From Syntrophomonas_A sp050258735 (GTDB lineage: Bacteria > Bacillota > Syntrophomonadia > Syntrophomonadales > Syntrophomonadaceae): 10,239 nt of DNA. The position numbers and the translations under genes were made by a program. Shown here piece after piece: positions 1 to 7,282 of the stretch; within the stretch, counting starts at the first letter, position 1, and every line of letters starts with the position of its first letter. The notes under the pieces are model-generated. The model saw nothing but the letters and a program-made list of their open reading frames with translations, searched no databases and had not been told where the DNA came from. The stretch covers positions 1 to 10,239 of the forward strand of contig JBLMZJ010000083.1 of NCBI GenBank assembly GCA_050258735.1, read 5' to 3'.

Positions 1-1072
1 TACTAACTTCGGTCCTCAGATTATGAACCGTGTTATCGAAGTTTACCTCAGCCTTCTGGCCGCCATATTGTACGGTTATAACAGCTTTGCCGGCAGATTT
101 GCAAACGATGAAACCATTATATACAGTGGCAATTTCATTATTACTCGATTCCCAATTAACTGGTTCTTTAACCCATTCAGCCGGCTCTGTAACATCGATC
201 TCCTTACCATCCGCATATTTTGCATAGGCGCGTACCTGATGGCCCTCGCCGATCTGATAGACAACCAAGGCAACATCAGTACGTAAACTATGTACAGTAT
301 TGTCAAAGGTTATTTCAGCCTTTTGGCCGTCATATTGCGCTGTTATTACAGTCTTGCCGGTTGATTGACCGACTATGAACCCTTTATAAACAGTGGCGAT
401 ATCAGTATTGCCCGATTGCCACTCGGCTTTTTCTGTAACATCGACCTTTGAACCATCTTGATTCTTCGCATATAAGGATACCTGGTGACCCTCACCAGGT
501 ATATAAGCCACTAAATTATCGCTGGTATTCAAACTTGTGGAACTAGCGGAGACCGTGTAGTTCACCGTGGGAGAGGTGGTATTTTGCGGTGCAGTTTCCC
601 GGCTGTAAATAGATACTATACTGGCGGCAGCATCCCAGCCTACCTGGAACCCCAGCCCCTGAGCCACAAATCGGGCAGGCAGCATTGTTCTGTTATTGCA
701 TATTTCAGGAGCAGCGTCCATGGTACTTGCCCGGCCATTGACCATGATAGTGGTGCTGCCAATGGTCAATTGAACAACGTTGGAACCTTTCTTCATGGTA
801 ACCTGCCGGGTTGCAGGATCATATTTGATGTCAGCATCAGATAACCCCATAGCGTAGCCCAGGAAGCGCACTGGCACATAGGCACGGCCTTGGTTTATGT
901 AGGGAGCAGTATCCATAACCTTGTCGACACCATTGACCTGGTAAATCATCGATCCCACCTTAAGCGAGGCGTTTCCGCAGGAAACATCATCGGCAGCAGA
1001 AGTTATGTTTATATTTACACTAAAGAACACCAACATAACAAATAAATATAACACCAACCTTTTAAAATTCAC
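1..1072 (-). CDS. Secreted stalk-domain protein with tandem Ig-like (Big_2-type) repeats, C-terminus cut by window edge
   Basis: The frame is open from a GTG start at 1072 to the left edge, giving 357 residues without a stop. An AAGGGGG ribosome site lies about 8 bases upstream of the GTG. Residues 1-26 form a signal peptide: NFKR, a hydrophobic core, then a probable cut after ITSA. Residues about 38-156 match the 'copper amine oxidase N-terminal' stalk domain, with the paired signatures NQGRAYVPVRFLGYAMG (60-76) and NNRTMLPARFVAQGLGF (126-142). Despite the family name this domain carries no oxidase activity; it is usually part of secreted or cell-wall proteins. A Ser/Thr-rich linker (157-178) leads to two Ig-like repeats (179-260 and 261-349), each with GEGHQV, a DVTE-x-AEW stretch, IATVY-x-GFIV and G-x-VIT-x-QY-x-GQKAE. 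A third copy begins at 350. The role is probably extracellular binding or scaffolding; the ligand is unknown. Confidence 0.85.
   Translation of the reverse strand, partial: MNFKRLVLYLFVMLVFFSVNINITSAADDVSCGNASLKVGSMIYQVNGVDKVMDTAPYINQGRAYVPVRFLGYAMGLSDADIKYDPATRQVTMKKGSNVVQLTIGSTTIMVNGRASTMDAAPEICNNRTMLPARFVAQGLGFQVGWDAAASIVSIYSRETAPQNTTSPTVNYTVSASSTSLNTSDNLVAYIPGEGHQVSLYAKNQDGSKVDVTEKAEWQSGNTDIATVYKGFIVGQSTGKTVITAQYDGQKAEITFDNTVHSLRTDVALVVYQIGEGHQVRAYAKYADGKEIDVTEPAEWVKEPVNWESSNNEIATVYNGFIVCKSAGKAVITVQYGGQKAEVNFDNTVHNLRTEVS
26..538 (-). repeat. Tandem Ig-like repeat units inside the stalk-domain gene
   Basis: Two adjacent coding repeats are visible at both DNA and protein level. Copy A spans 293-538 (82 residues) and copy B spans 26-292 (89 residues). 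Copy B has a 7-residue insertion (VKEPVNW) after the shared AEW. A third copy starts at 25 and runs out of the window. The DNA blocks beginning cagccttctggccgccat (49) and cagccttttggccgtcat (316) lie 267 bases apart, the length of copy B. Most differences between the copies are synonymous or conservative, so the array arose by internal duplication and stayed under selection. Confidence 0.85.
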
Positions 1073-1189
1073 CTTTAGTCCCCCTTCAATATTTGCCTTT
1101 ACTAAGGTTAAAAATTAGTATTGTATCCCATTTCTATATTCTTACTACTTTCTGTAATCCCTGTCTACAGTCAACATATATACTAATAA

Positions 1190-1211
1190 CCCAGGCCATT
1201 GATGGCCTGGG
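1190..1211 (-). terminator. Hairpin downstream of the short-chain dehydrogenase gene
   Basis: A perfect 9-bp stem (CCCAGGCCA / TGGCCTGGG) with a 4-base loop sits 92 bases after the dehydrogenase stop. On the minus strand it is followed by TTATTAGTATATATG, which is T-rich but not a clean U tract. It most likely ends the minus-strand operon before the stalk-domain gene. No gene is convincing in the surrounding 1073-1302 gap. Confidence 0.55.
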
Positions 1212-1302
1212 CCTTGCTCCACATGATGGAGGCAGAGGGACGAACCCCATTTCGAAAGAATTCGCATTCCCTGCAAAAAATGCATCCCTTCCGATATGAT
1301 TA

Positions 1303-2178
1303 TCATATCGTATGTTTAAGCAGAGACATAATTACTGGATTTCGCTCCTCCATAATGCTTTCCAAACGGCCCTGGATCCCCGCCCGGGATGATTGGGCCT
1401 GGGATAGGGCAGGGGTAAAGATATAGAATTTGTTCTTATCGATACCGGAGAATATTGTTTCTGCCACATCCTCGGGCTCAGGGGCGGTTTCTACCTGCTG
1501 GTGGAAGTGCCCTATTACTGCTTCTTCCACCGGGTTGACCGCGGCTGTTCTGGCAAAGCACTGCATCTTCGGGGGGCGATTTATCTCGGATGCCATGATA
1601 TCAGTCCTGACGAAGGCCGGCGACACCACAGATACTCGGACCTTTGAGTCAAGGAGTGCCAGCTCATGATACAGGGATTCGGTAAGAGAAACCACGGCAT
1701 GTTTGGTCATACGATATATGCCGACTCCGGGTCCGGATAAAAAGCCGGCTGTGCCCGCAATGTTCACCACCCGGCCGGCCTCGCCGCTCTCCAGCATACG
1801 GGGTACAAAGGCGCGAATACTGTGGACGACTCCCCAGAGGTTCACTCCCATGATCCATTCCCAATCTCTCAGCATGGCATCGAGTATAGAGACTTCGCCT
1901 AGTACCCCCGCGTTATTAAAGAGCAGGTGTACTGCACCAAAACGTTCAAAAGCCAGGTAAGCTAACCGTTCCATGTCATCGACCTCGGCCACATCGGCGG
2001 CGAGTGTCAGCACCTCCAGGCCTGAACTGGAGAGTTCCTGGCCAATTTCATGCAGACGGGGACTATTGATATCAGCCAGCACCAGGTTCATGCCCCGCGA
2101 CGCACAGGCCCGGGCGATCCCCCGCCCCAGACCGCTGGCTGCACCGGTTATCACGGCAGTCTTTCCTTTATAATCCAT
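1303..2178 (-). CDS. Short-chain dehydrogenase/reductase (SDR) with an altered catalytic serine site
   Basis: This 291-residue classical SDR is a Rossmann-fold NAD(P)-dependent oxidoreductase. Visible motifs are the cofactor glycine motif TGAASGLG (11-18), D36 at the end of strand 2 (in LADIN, which suggests NAD rather than NADP), NNAG (88-91), the structural Asn in GVNLWG (N113), and YRMTK (Y155, K159). The catalytic Ser normally lies 13 residues before the Tyr; here that position is Gly142 (NIAGTAG), followed by Thr143. The C-terminal part beyond about 250 is longer than in the smallest SDRs and may form a substrate lid. The ATG at 2178 has AGGGGAA about 10 bases upstream. Substrate is unknown; relatives act on steroids, retinoids, fatty alcohols and xenobiotic ketones. 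It is the last gene of the minus-strand row but may also have its own promoter (2217-2245). Confidence 0.9.
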   Translation of the reverse strand: MDYKGKTAVITGAASGLGRGIARACASRGMNLVLADINSPRLHEIGQELSSSGLEVLTLAADVAEVDDMERLAYLAFERFGAVHLLFNNAGVLGEVSILDAMLRDWEWIMGVNLWGVVHSIRAFVPRMLESGEAGRVVNIAGTAGFLSGPGVGIYRMTKHAVVSLTESLYHELALLDSKVRVSVVSPAFVRTDIMASEINRPPKMQCFARTAAVNPVEEAVIGHFHQQVETAPEPEDVAETIFSGIDKNKFYIFTPALSQAQSSRAGIQGRLESIMEERNPVIMSLLKHTI

Positions 2179-2216
2179 AATGCCTGTTCCCCTAACTCAA
2201 TCCCGCTTTCAACCAG

Positions 2217-2245
2217 TTTAAACCCTGCCCTTGGGGCAGGGTCAA
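2217..2245 (-). promoter_or_regulatory. Candidate promoter of the SDR gene, with an inverted repeat as spacer
   Basis: On the minus strand TTGACC (2245-2240) and TTTAAA (2222-2217) are exactly 17 bases apart, which places a start near 2210 and leaves a leader of about 30 bases to the SDR ATG. The spacer is itself almost entirely the 9-3-9 inverted repeat at 2222-2242. The same repeat could instead be the terminator of the preceding DUF3795-type gene. Confidence 0.4.
2222..2242 (-). terminator. 9-bp GC-rich hairpin after the DUF3795-type gene
   Basis: ACCCTGCCC pairs perfectly with GGGCAGGGT across a 3-base loop, about 140 bases after the stop of the upstream gene. On the minus strand only TTTAAACTGG follows, so the U tract is poor. 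It overlaps a possible promoter, so an operator role is an equal alternative. Confidence 0.35.
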
Positions 2246-2256
2246 TAATTGACCGG

Positions 2257-2271
2257 GACAGATGATCTGTC
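2257..2271. promoter_or_regulatory. 15-bp palindrome upstream of the SDR promoter
   Basis: GACAGAT-g-ATCTGTC is a perfect palindrome. Just beside it GTCAAT-a-ATTGAC (2241-2253) is another, overlapping the candidate -35 box. Both lie where a dimeric regulator of the SDR gene could bind. No protein is assigned. Confidence 0.3.
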
Positions 2272-2379
2272 TTTACTTAAGACCAATGCCAGCAACAAAA
2301 AATGACATCAATCTATTTCTATCTTGTCGCCAAACTTTCTGTCTTAGCTTTTACCTGGTAAACAAGACAAGCCATATGT

Positions 2380-2907
2380 TTACTTTTTAGCCATGTAGAA
2401 GATGCTCTCATCAAAGGAGTTTTTAAATGGCTTCAGGGGACCTAGTTCTTTGCCGCACTGAGAGCAGGCCACAGCGAACCAGGTATATTCCGATCCGCAA
2501 TCCGGGCATTTCCATTGTTCTTCCTGCTCTTTAAGAAAGACCTCTATGCCCTTGCTCTGAATAGTCTCCATATTGATTCCTATAGTAGTTAGATGGGGAA
2601 GCTTTTCCGCCATGATTTGCGATATCTCGGTATTGCTGTACATAGCACAAGGAAACTCCGGGCAGATCAGGCAGCGTTCCACTCCTTTTTCTCTGGCACA
2701 GGTCCTCATGGCACAGGTGGCACAACCTCCAAATTCGGCGCAGCCTTCAAATACTACATCCGATTTGCAGCCATGGCATTTCAGCTCTGCGCCGGATTTG
2801 ATCCAGAACTCGGCGAAGGGGTCCTTGATCCCAGTCTGATAAGCCTTCATGATCGAACACGCTCCACAGTACATACCACAATAGGACTCATAATTGTAAT
2901 CGCCCAT
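2380..2907 (-). CDS. DUF3795-type cysteine-rich protein with C-terminal zinc ribbon
   Basis: This 175-residue soluble protein has 16 cysteines. The N-terminal part matches the DUF3795 pattern: YCGMYCGAC (C10, C14, C17), CHGC (C44, C47), then C56, C62, C65, C70 and the ERCLICPEFPC stretch (C79, C82, C87). Residues 131-155 add a separate ribbon with CPDC (134, 137) and CSQC (148, 151), able to hold one zinc ion. DUF3795 proteins are common in anaerobes and have no established function; metal or Fe-S binding is inferred from the cysteines. The ATG at 2907 is supported by AGGAG seven bases upstream. It follows the condensation-like gene after 104 bases, in the same direction. It is not recognisably a transporter or regulator. 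Confidence 0.8.
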   Translation of the reverse strand: MGDYNYESYCGMYCGACSIMKAYQTGIKDPFAEFWIKSGAELKCHGCKSDVVFEGCAEFGGCATCAMRTCAREKGVERCLICPEFPCAMYSNTEISQIMAEKLPHLTTIGINMETIQSKGIEVFLKEQEEQWKCPDCGSEYTWFAVACSQCGKELGPLKPFKNSFDESIFYMAKK

Positions 2908-3011
2908 GATAACACTCCTCTCTTTTATAAACGTATAAAGCCTTCTGCATTACTGCACATCTTTTATTAATAAACCTTGTGTCAGGCTTCAGGGTATTCG
3001 GCAAATTGTAT

Positions 3012-4295
3012 TTACAGAGAACCCAGTTCCTGCTCCATCAGGTCCATAAACCTCTCCACATCTTCTCTTCTATGCCCCGGCTCGCCGAAGGTGCATTGCA
3101 GGGTCATGGTACGGCCGTAGGTAGTCACCCCCAGCATAAAGGCAGGCGGGATTACAACGGGGGTTAACAGATAGACGTCAGCGGCCTGGCAATGGCTGAA
3201 ACTTAAGGGATCGATCACCCCGATATTGGATAAAAGCGGGTTGGTTTTACCGTTATCTGCTAGCCACTGCAGGATGGCTTGGATCTGAGCGAGGAAAGCC
3301 GAGAAATCCGACGTAGCCCATGCTTCCACGGCGATGGCGTCAACCAGTTCGGCATTATTCCGCTTTAGCTCCTCCAGGGCTGCGAACGCTCTCTGGAGGG
3401 TTTCTCCAAAAGATTCTGCTTCCAAGCAAGTGATGCCGGGATTGATACCCAGCGACAGATTACAGATAGCTTGATCGGGGTGGCCAGAAAACCTATGGCG
3501 CAGGTCCATACTTACACCGATCGCGAATTCTTCGCCCCGGGGTGCATCAAGCATTTCGAACAGGCTCCTGAACATGGCGGTGAGCAAGACGGCGGTAACA
3601 GTTACATGATGATCTTTCGCAAAACTGATTATCCGGTCCAGAGCCTCATTCTTGAGACGCCGCCGGGTCATCTGGATTTGGCTGATCTCCCGGCTGTGAT
3701 GGGGAAAGGCCCAGTTAGGGCGCTTTACCGGTGCCTGGGGATCAAACCGGGCCAGCGGATCGCTTATGCCCAGAGCCGCAAAATAGTGCTGCTGATCACG
3801 GCAGCCCGAGGTGTGGGGCGGGGGATAATAATCCGGGTTCTCCAGCAGCCGGGTATAGATGCCGGCCAACAATTTCAGATAGTCTTTCAGACCGCCGGCG
3901 TCTGAGCAGGCGTGGCTGATTTTTACCACCAGGGTATCGCCGGCCTCGCTTGGAAACAGACCGACATTGAGCTGCTGCCCCTCATGGAAGAAGGAGTCCT
4001 TTATAAAGCGGTCAATGGCTTCATCCTGATCATCCGGACTGGTGCACGCCATCCACTGCATCTCATTCAGATTCTCCAAACGCTGCCAGCGGGGCTGCGG
4101 GTCTTCCTCAACAAAACGGCAGCCCAGGACCGGCTCGGCATCCAGGGATAAACGTACCGCCCTTTGCAGGATGCCAACATCGAGGTGCTGGTCAAAGGAA
4201 GCCAATACATGAATTATAGCCTTCATGGGATACAAGAAGCGGTCCTGAGCATTTACCTGCAGGGTCTGGGGAATATCATATTGGTTTATATTCAC
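3012..4295 (-). CDS. Condensation-domain/alcohol-acetyltransferase-like acyltransferase
   Basis: This 427-residue protein has the two-lobed fold of the CAT/condensation/BAHD/PapA superfamily, which moves acyl groups from CoA or carrier-protein thioesters to an alcohol or amine. The HHxxxDG signature appears as SHACSDAGG, with catalytic H128 and structural D132; the first His of the pair is Ser. A second conserved region, GVSMDLRHRF (260-269), fits the usual mid-protein D-x-R segment, and the C-terminal PPAFMLGVTTYGRTM region resembles the closing strand. There is no adenylation or carrier domain, so this is a free-standing enzyme. The start is GTG at 4295, preceded by AAAGGAGT at about 10 bases. 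It lies 123 bases after the membrane methyltransferase. Substrates are unknown; wax-ester, phthiocerol-type or peptide-capping acyl transfer are all possible. Confidence 0.75.
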   Translation of the reverse strand: MNINQYDIPQTLQVNAQDRFLYPMKAIIHVLASFDQHLDVGILQRAVRLSLDAEPVLGCRFVEEDPQPRWQRLENLNEMQWMACTSPDDQDEAIDRFIKDSFFHEGQQLNVGLFPSEAGDTLVVKISHACSDAGGLKDYLKLLAGIYTRLLENPDYYPPPHTSGCRDQQHYFAALGISDPLARFDPQAPVKRPNWAFPHHSREISQIQMTRRRLKNEALDRIISFAKDHHVTVTAVLLTAMFRSLFEMLDAPRGEEFAIGVSMDLRHRFSGHPDQAICNLSLGINPGITCLEAESFGETLQRAFAALEELKRNNAELVDAIAVEAWATSDFSAFLAQIQAILQWLADNGKTNPLLSNIGVIDPLSFSHCQAADVYLLTPVVIPPAFMLGVTTYGRTMTLQCTFGEPGHRREDVERFMDLMEQELGSL

Positions 4296-4418
4296 GTTTT
4301 AATCACTCCTTTAGTGCTATTGGCCTTTAAAGGCAAGGCGGCCGCATAGCTCCAGTTTCGCGGCTGTGGATTATCATCATCAGGCCAAGTGCGATGCCGT
4401 TTTTCAAACTACCGCGAT

Positions 4419-5090
4419 TTACCAGATACGCGGTATTAACCGATTAGGAGTCTTCGCGCAATAATCCCGGTAGCCGGGCAGCTCTCTTAAGAGCAGTTCC
4501 TCCTCGTTTCTTATCCTGATAAGCACCCAGGGAATAAAAAGCAGGGCGGGGATGAGTGCCCAATAAGAACCAAGAGCCAGGGGAGCAAATAATATCATGA
4601 GTGACATTCCCGTATACATAGGATGGCGTATCACTGCGTAGGGACCGGTGGTTATCAATTGCTGCGCATCCTCTACCGTTATATTGCCCGAAGTGTAGCT
4701 GTTTTCCCGGAAAACCATGATAATTAAAACGTAGCCCAGAAAAGCCAGGAGGTTGGCAGCCGCCACCACCCAGAGCGGTACGGTCGACCAGTGAAAACGA
4801 AAATCAATACCGGCTACAAAATAGAAAAGGCTGAAGAGGTTAAGGAAACCGGGTGATTTCCTTACTGTTTCCTGGTCTTTATGTTGCCAGCGCCGGGCCA
4901 GCAGATCGGGGCTTCTGATGAAGAAATACTCGGTAATGAAAATAGTGAGGAGGGAAAACACTGTCCAGTAGATCCAGGCCTGCCAGTATCTTAAGGTACC
5001 CGCCGTCAGAAACAGGATCAGCCCCAGTCCGATCAGCATAGTGATCGGCATCCGATAGGCTTGTGATTTTGTTAATTCAGCATTTTCCAT
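4419..5090 (-). CDS. Integral-membrane methyltransferase of the isoprenylcysteine carboxyl methyltransferase (ICMT/PEMT-like) family
   Basis: The protein is 223 residues from the ATG at 5090, which I prefer over an in-frame ATG at 5123 because AGGAGG lies exactly 8 bases before it. Hydrophobic segments at about 14-32, 37-55, 84-97, 104-127, 162-177 and 178-193 indicate a membrane protein. The conserved SAM-binding C-terminal block is present: GPYAVIRHPMYTG (149-161), then RNEEELLLRELPGYRDYC (194-211) and the terminal TPNRLIPRI. Bacterial members methylate lipids or other hydrophobic acceptors; true prenylcysteine substrates are not expected here. The gap to the preceding methyltransferase is 47 bases, so co-transcription is likely. 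The acceptor may be the product of the neighbouring enzymes (inference). Confidence 0.85.
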   Translation of the reverse strand: MENAELTKSQAYRMPITMLIGLGLILFLTAGTLRYWQAWIYWTVFSLLTIFITEYFFIRSPDLLARRWQHKDQETVRKSPGFLNLFSLFYFVAGIDFRFHWSTVPLWVVAAANLLAFLGYVLIIMVFRENSYTSGNITVEDAQQLITTGPYAVIRHPMYTGMSLMILFAPLALGSYWALIPALLFIPWVLIRIRNEEELLLRELPGYRDYCAKTPNRLIPRIW

Positions 5091-5137
5091 GATTTTTGCC
5101 TCCTGATAGATTGATTCTGCCATGCGGCCTTGCTAAG

Positions 5138-6130
5138 TTATTCCACCACCGCACAGGCAAAATGGACATGTTCCTGGGCATGGTAGTTGCAGGGGTGTCC
5201 CTGGAAATAACGTGATTCAATGTCCGAAGGGCTTAGATTATCCTTAAGACGCAGCCCTAACATGGCCAGGTCTTGCGAGAGTGTCGACGGGTCAAATCCG
5301 GATCGCGCTTTCGCACCTACCAGAGACAACAATAACCACTGTCCCCGTGGGGCTACCTTCGCATGGTCATATGCATCGGGATCCAGGTAGTCAAAAATAA
5401 TAGTACTGCCTTTTGGGGCGATAGCTGCGACAGTCTGCAGGGTATCAAATACAGTTTTACGTGGCAGGTAATAGGTGACACCCAGCCAGTTAAAAAACCC
5501 TAAGGATTTCGAGTCATACGGTGAGTTTTTCAGCGCTTCATCGAGTCTCTGACGCGTTAAATCTACCGGAACAAAATGCAGCTCCTGGGGAATATTCCAA
5601 CCCAAATCAGTGAGGCGTTGACGCTTAACCGCCTGGGTAACCGGGTGGTCGACCTCATAGACCTGAAGTTTTTCCAGCAGTTCCGGGCACCGGAAGGCAA
5701 AGGTGTCCATTCCCGCTCCCAAGATGACGTACTGACCTACTCCTTCCCCGACTGCCTCCAACAGGCAATCTTCGGTATAGCGGGCCCTGCTTACGGCCAA
5801 TGCCAGACCTCCGGTAGCGTGCATATAGCAATGCACCGCCGACGCTGGGCTGGAAACCTGGTCCCAATCCCGGGGAGCCATAGCCTCAAAAGTACGTCGT
5901 AAATGCTGGGGATATAGAAATCTCAGTATAGAGAAAACAGTCTTACCGGAGCCGATGCAGTAGGTTACCTTCATAGTTCTAAATATCATCTTTTCAAAGT
6001 TGGCGCGTTCCTCTTCGGTAAGCAAGCTGCCGGCCAGATAGTCATCAAATATTTTAGGGCAGTCATGCTCCGCATGATAGGCTCTGCACCAGGCTATTAT
6101 CAATGCGGGGAAACTCTCCTTATTCTTCAT
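5138..6130 (-). CDS. SAM-dependent methyltransferase, leucine-carboxyl-methyltransferase/PpmA-like family
   Basis: The protein is 330 residues. I choose the ATG at 6130 because GGAGGGG sits about 8 bases upstream; the longer TTG start at 6145 would lie within that ribosome site. The SAM-binding core is clear: QYVILGAGMDTFAFR (133-147), with the G-x-G-x-DT signature, followed by VYEVDHP (157-163), whose acidic residue contacts the SAM ribose. The late segment FFNWLGVTYYLP is the usual 'E/W-G-x-x-YYL' region of this family. The family (LCMT-like, TIGR00027-type) is soluble and O-methylates carboxyl or hydroxyl groups of small molecules; it occurs in polyketide and lipid clusters. It sits 29 bases after the Ntn hydrolase gene and 47 before the membrane methyltransferase, so two methyltransferases of different types are co-expressed. 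Confidence 0.88.
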   Translation of the reverse strand: MKNKESFPALIIAWCRAYHAEHDCPKIFDDYLAGSLLTEEERANFEKMIFRTMKVTYCIGSGKTVFSILRFLYPQHLRRTFEAMAPRDWDQVSSPASAVHCYMHATGGLALAVSRARYTEDCLLEAVGEGVGQYVILGAGMDTFAFRCPELLEKLQVYEVDHPVTQAVKRQRLTDLGWNIPQELHFVPVDLTRQRLDEALKNSPYDSKSLGFFNWLGVTYYLPRKTVFDTLQTVAAIAPKGSTIIFDYLDPDAYDHAKVAPRGQWLLLSLVGAKARSGFDPSTLSQDLAMLGLRLKDNLSPSDIESRYFQGHPCNYHAQEHVHFACAVVE

Positions 6131-6159
6131 TGGTATCCCCTCCAACTTAACTTGCGTTC

Positions 6160-7245
6160 TTAAAAGCTATAGCGCACATATTCATGCTCGCAGGGATGGC
6201 CGCAGGCGATGTAGATGGAACCTTCCGCCGGGACCATGATGAACGAGGCGTGGGTCACTGATGGGTATGGGCTCGTTTCATCGTGGCGGCAAATGGAGAA
6301 AGGATAGTTTTCTTCGTGGTCCGCCAGTATCTCCATGGCCGTCTGGGGTGTAATGCGGCCGTAATCCTTATACATCAAGTCGCGCATCCTGGCGTAACGC
6401 TTCTGGCTCTCTCCTACCAGGGCGGGCGGTACCATTCCCATTTCATTCAGGGCTTCCATCATATCCTCCGCCAGGTAACGCTCGGTCAGGTAATGGTTGG
6501 AATGAAAGATCAGGTCATCTGTTGGCTGGATAATCTCATAATCGTTGAAGATACTTTCGATGCCAATAATGTTTCCGCTGGCATCAGCCAGGTGGTAGTA
6601 GCCCAGGCCGCGAGCCACTTTCTTGAATAGGTCCATTGCTTCATGGATATTCTTCTGGCGCATCACTCGGGGCATATAGCAGGCCAGGGGAAGATTGAAG
6701 GCATAGTTTTTGCCGAAGGTGGCCATGGCGCAAAGACCGAAGCCGGCGTCCGATAAGACATACTCGGAAGCATTGGAGAAGCTCAGGATATACTGGTCCG
6801 GGCCGCCTTGGTGATGCACCTTCAAAAAATCTACAACTGCGCCCGGCGCCCAGTCGATATTCTGACCCAGGAGGGTCTGCCCGCCGGCCGTGGCCTGGCC
6901 GGTGGCGGCAAAACCAGTACACAGACCTCTGATGGTCGGGTAATAAAAGGACAGTTCAAATATGCAACGGTGGGTCACGATCTCGGCGAAACTCAGCCCG
7001 GTGGCGGCCGCCTGACCTTTCATTATGTCCACCAGGTAGGGGTCGAATTCCTGGATCAGGGGCAGGAACCGCATGGCCAGGGTCATGACCTCATCCTTAT
7101 TAGCCTGGTGTATTAACTCCAGATTCCGAAAGTTGTTTTCCGAAGTCTGATAAAAACTATCCCGGCAGCCCTCGCCCCATTGCAGCCCGATCTCATAGGC
7201 GGTACCGCTGCATTCCACCAGCTTGAACTCTTTGGCAGTTTTCAT
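6160..7245 (-). CDS. C45-type Ntn hydrolase (acyl-CoA:6-aminopenicillanate acyltransferase-like)
   Basis: This 361-residue protein belongs to the peptidase C45 / acyl-coenzyme A:6-aminopenicillanic acid acyltransferase group. These enzymes mature by cutting themselves before a cysteine, which becomes the N-terminal nucleophile that hydrolyses or transfers acyl groups on amides. The candidate nucleophile is C109 in RGLCTGFAATG, followed by GGQTLLGQNIDW (121-132), the typical G-x-N-x-D strand that builds the active site. The usual Gly before the cysteine is Leu108 here. The C-terminal region has HSNHYL (247-252 region), typical of this family. There is no signal peptide, so it acts in the cytoplasm. 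The ATG at 7245 has a near-perfect AAAGGAGG site. It opens the tight enzyme row and lies 46 bases after the small zinc-domain gene. Substrate unknown: N-acyl amino acids, peptides or beta-lactam-like amides are possible. Confidence 0.85.
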   Translation of the reverse strand: MKTAKEFKLVECSGTAYEIGLQWGEGCRDSFYQTSENNFRNLELIHQANKDEVMTLAMRFLPLIQEFDPYLVDIMKGQAAATGLSFAEIVTHRCIFELSFYYPTIRGLCTGFAATGQATAGGQTLLGQNIDWAPGAVVDFLKVHHQGGPDQYILSFSNASEYVLSDAGFGLCAMATFGKNYAFNLPLACYMPRVMRQKNIHEAMDLFKKVARGLGYYHLADASGNIIGIESIFNDYEIIQPTDDLIFHSNHYLTERYLAEDMMEALNEMGMVPPALVGESQKRYARMRDLMYKDYGRITPQTAMEILADHEENYPFSICRHDETSPYPSVTHASFIMVPAEGSIYIACGHPCEHEYVRYSF

Positions 7246-7282
7246 ACTATAAACCTCCTTTAACTATGTTTTAAAAATGCCT

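Noticed and set aside
26..538. Left-edge repeats as CRISPR or a mobile-element repeat
   Set aside because: The repeat is in frame, translates into two similar Ig-like domains with mostly conservative changes, and has no spacer structure.
1093..1299. Plus-strand 68-residue frame in the gap before the stalk-domain gene
   Set aside because: No ribosome site, no recognisable pattern, and it crosses the hairpin at 1190-1211.
3471..3905. 144-residue plus-strand frame opposite the condensation-like gene
   Set aside because: It is antisense to a clear family member and its sequence looks like a reverse-strand shadow with no motif or ribosome site.
4323..4334. GCCTTTAAAGGC palindrome before the condensation-like gene
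   Set aside because: Too short and too isolated to call an operator or terminator; no U tract and no promoter boxes around it.
5576..5902. 108-residue plus-strand frame opposite the methyltransferase
   Set aside because: Antisense to the SAM-binding core of a well-supported gene; no independent support.
6283..6630. 115-residue plus-strand frame opposite the Ntn hydrolase
   Set aside because: Antisense shadow without ribosome site or family pattern.
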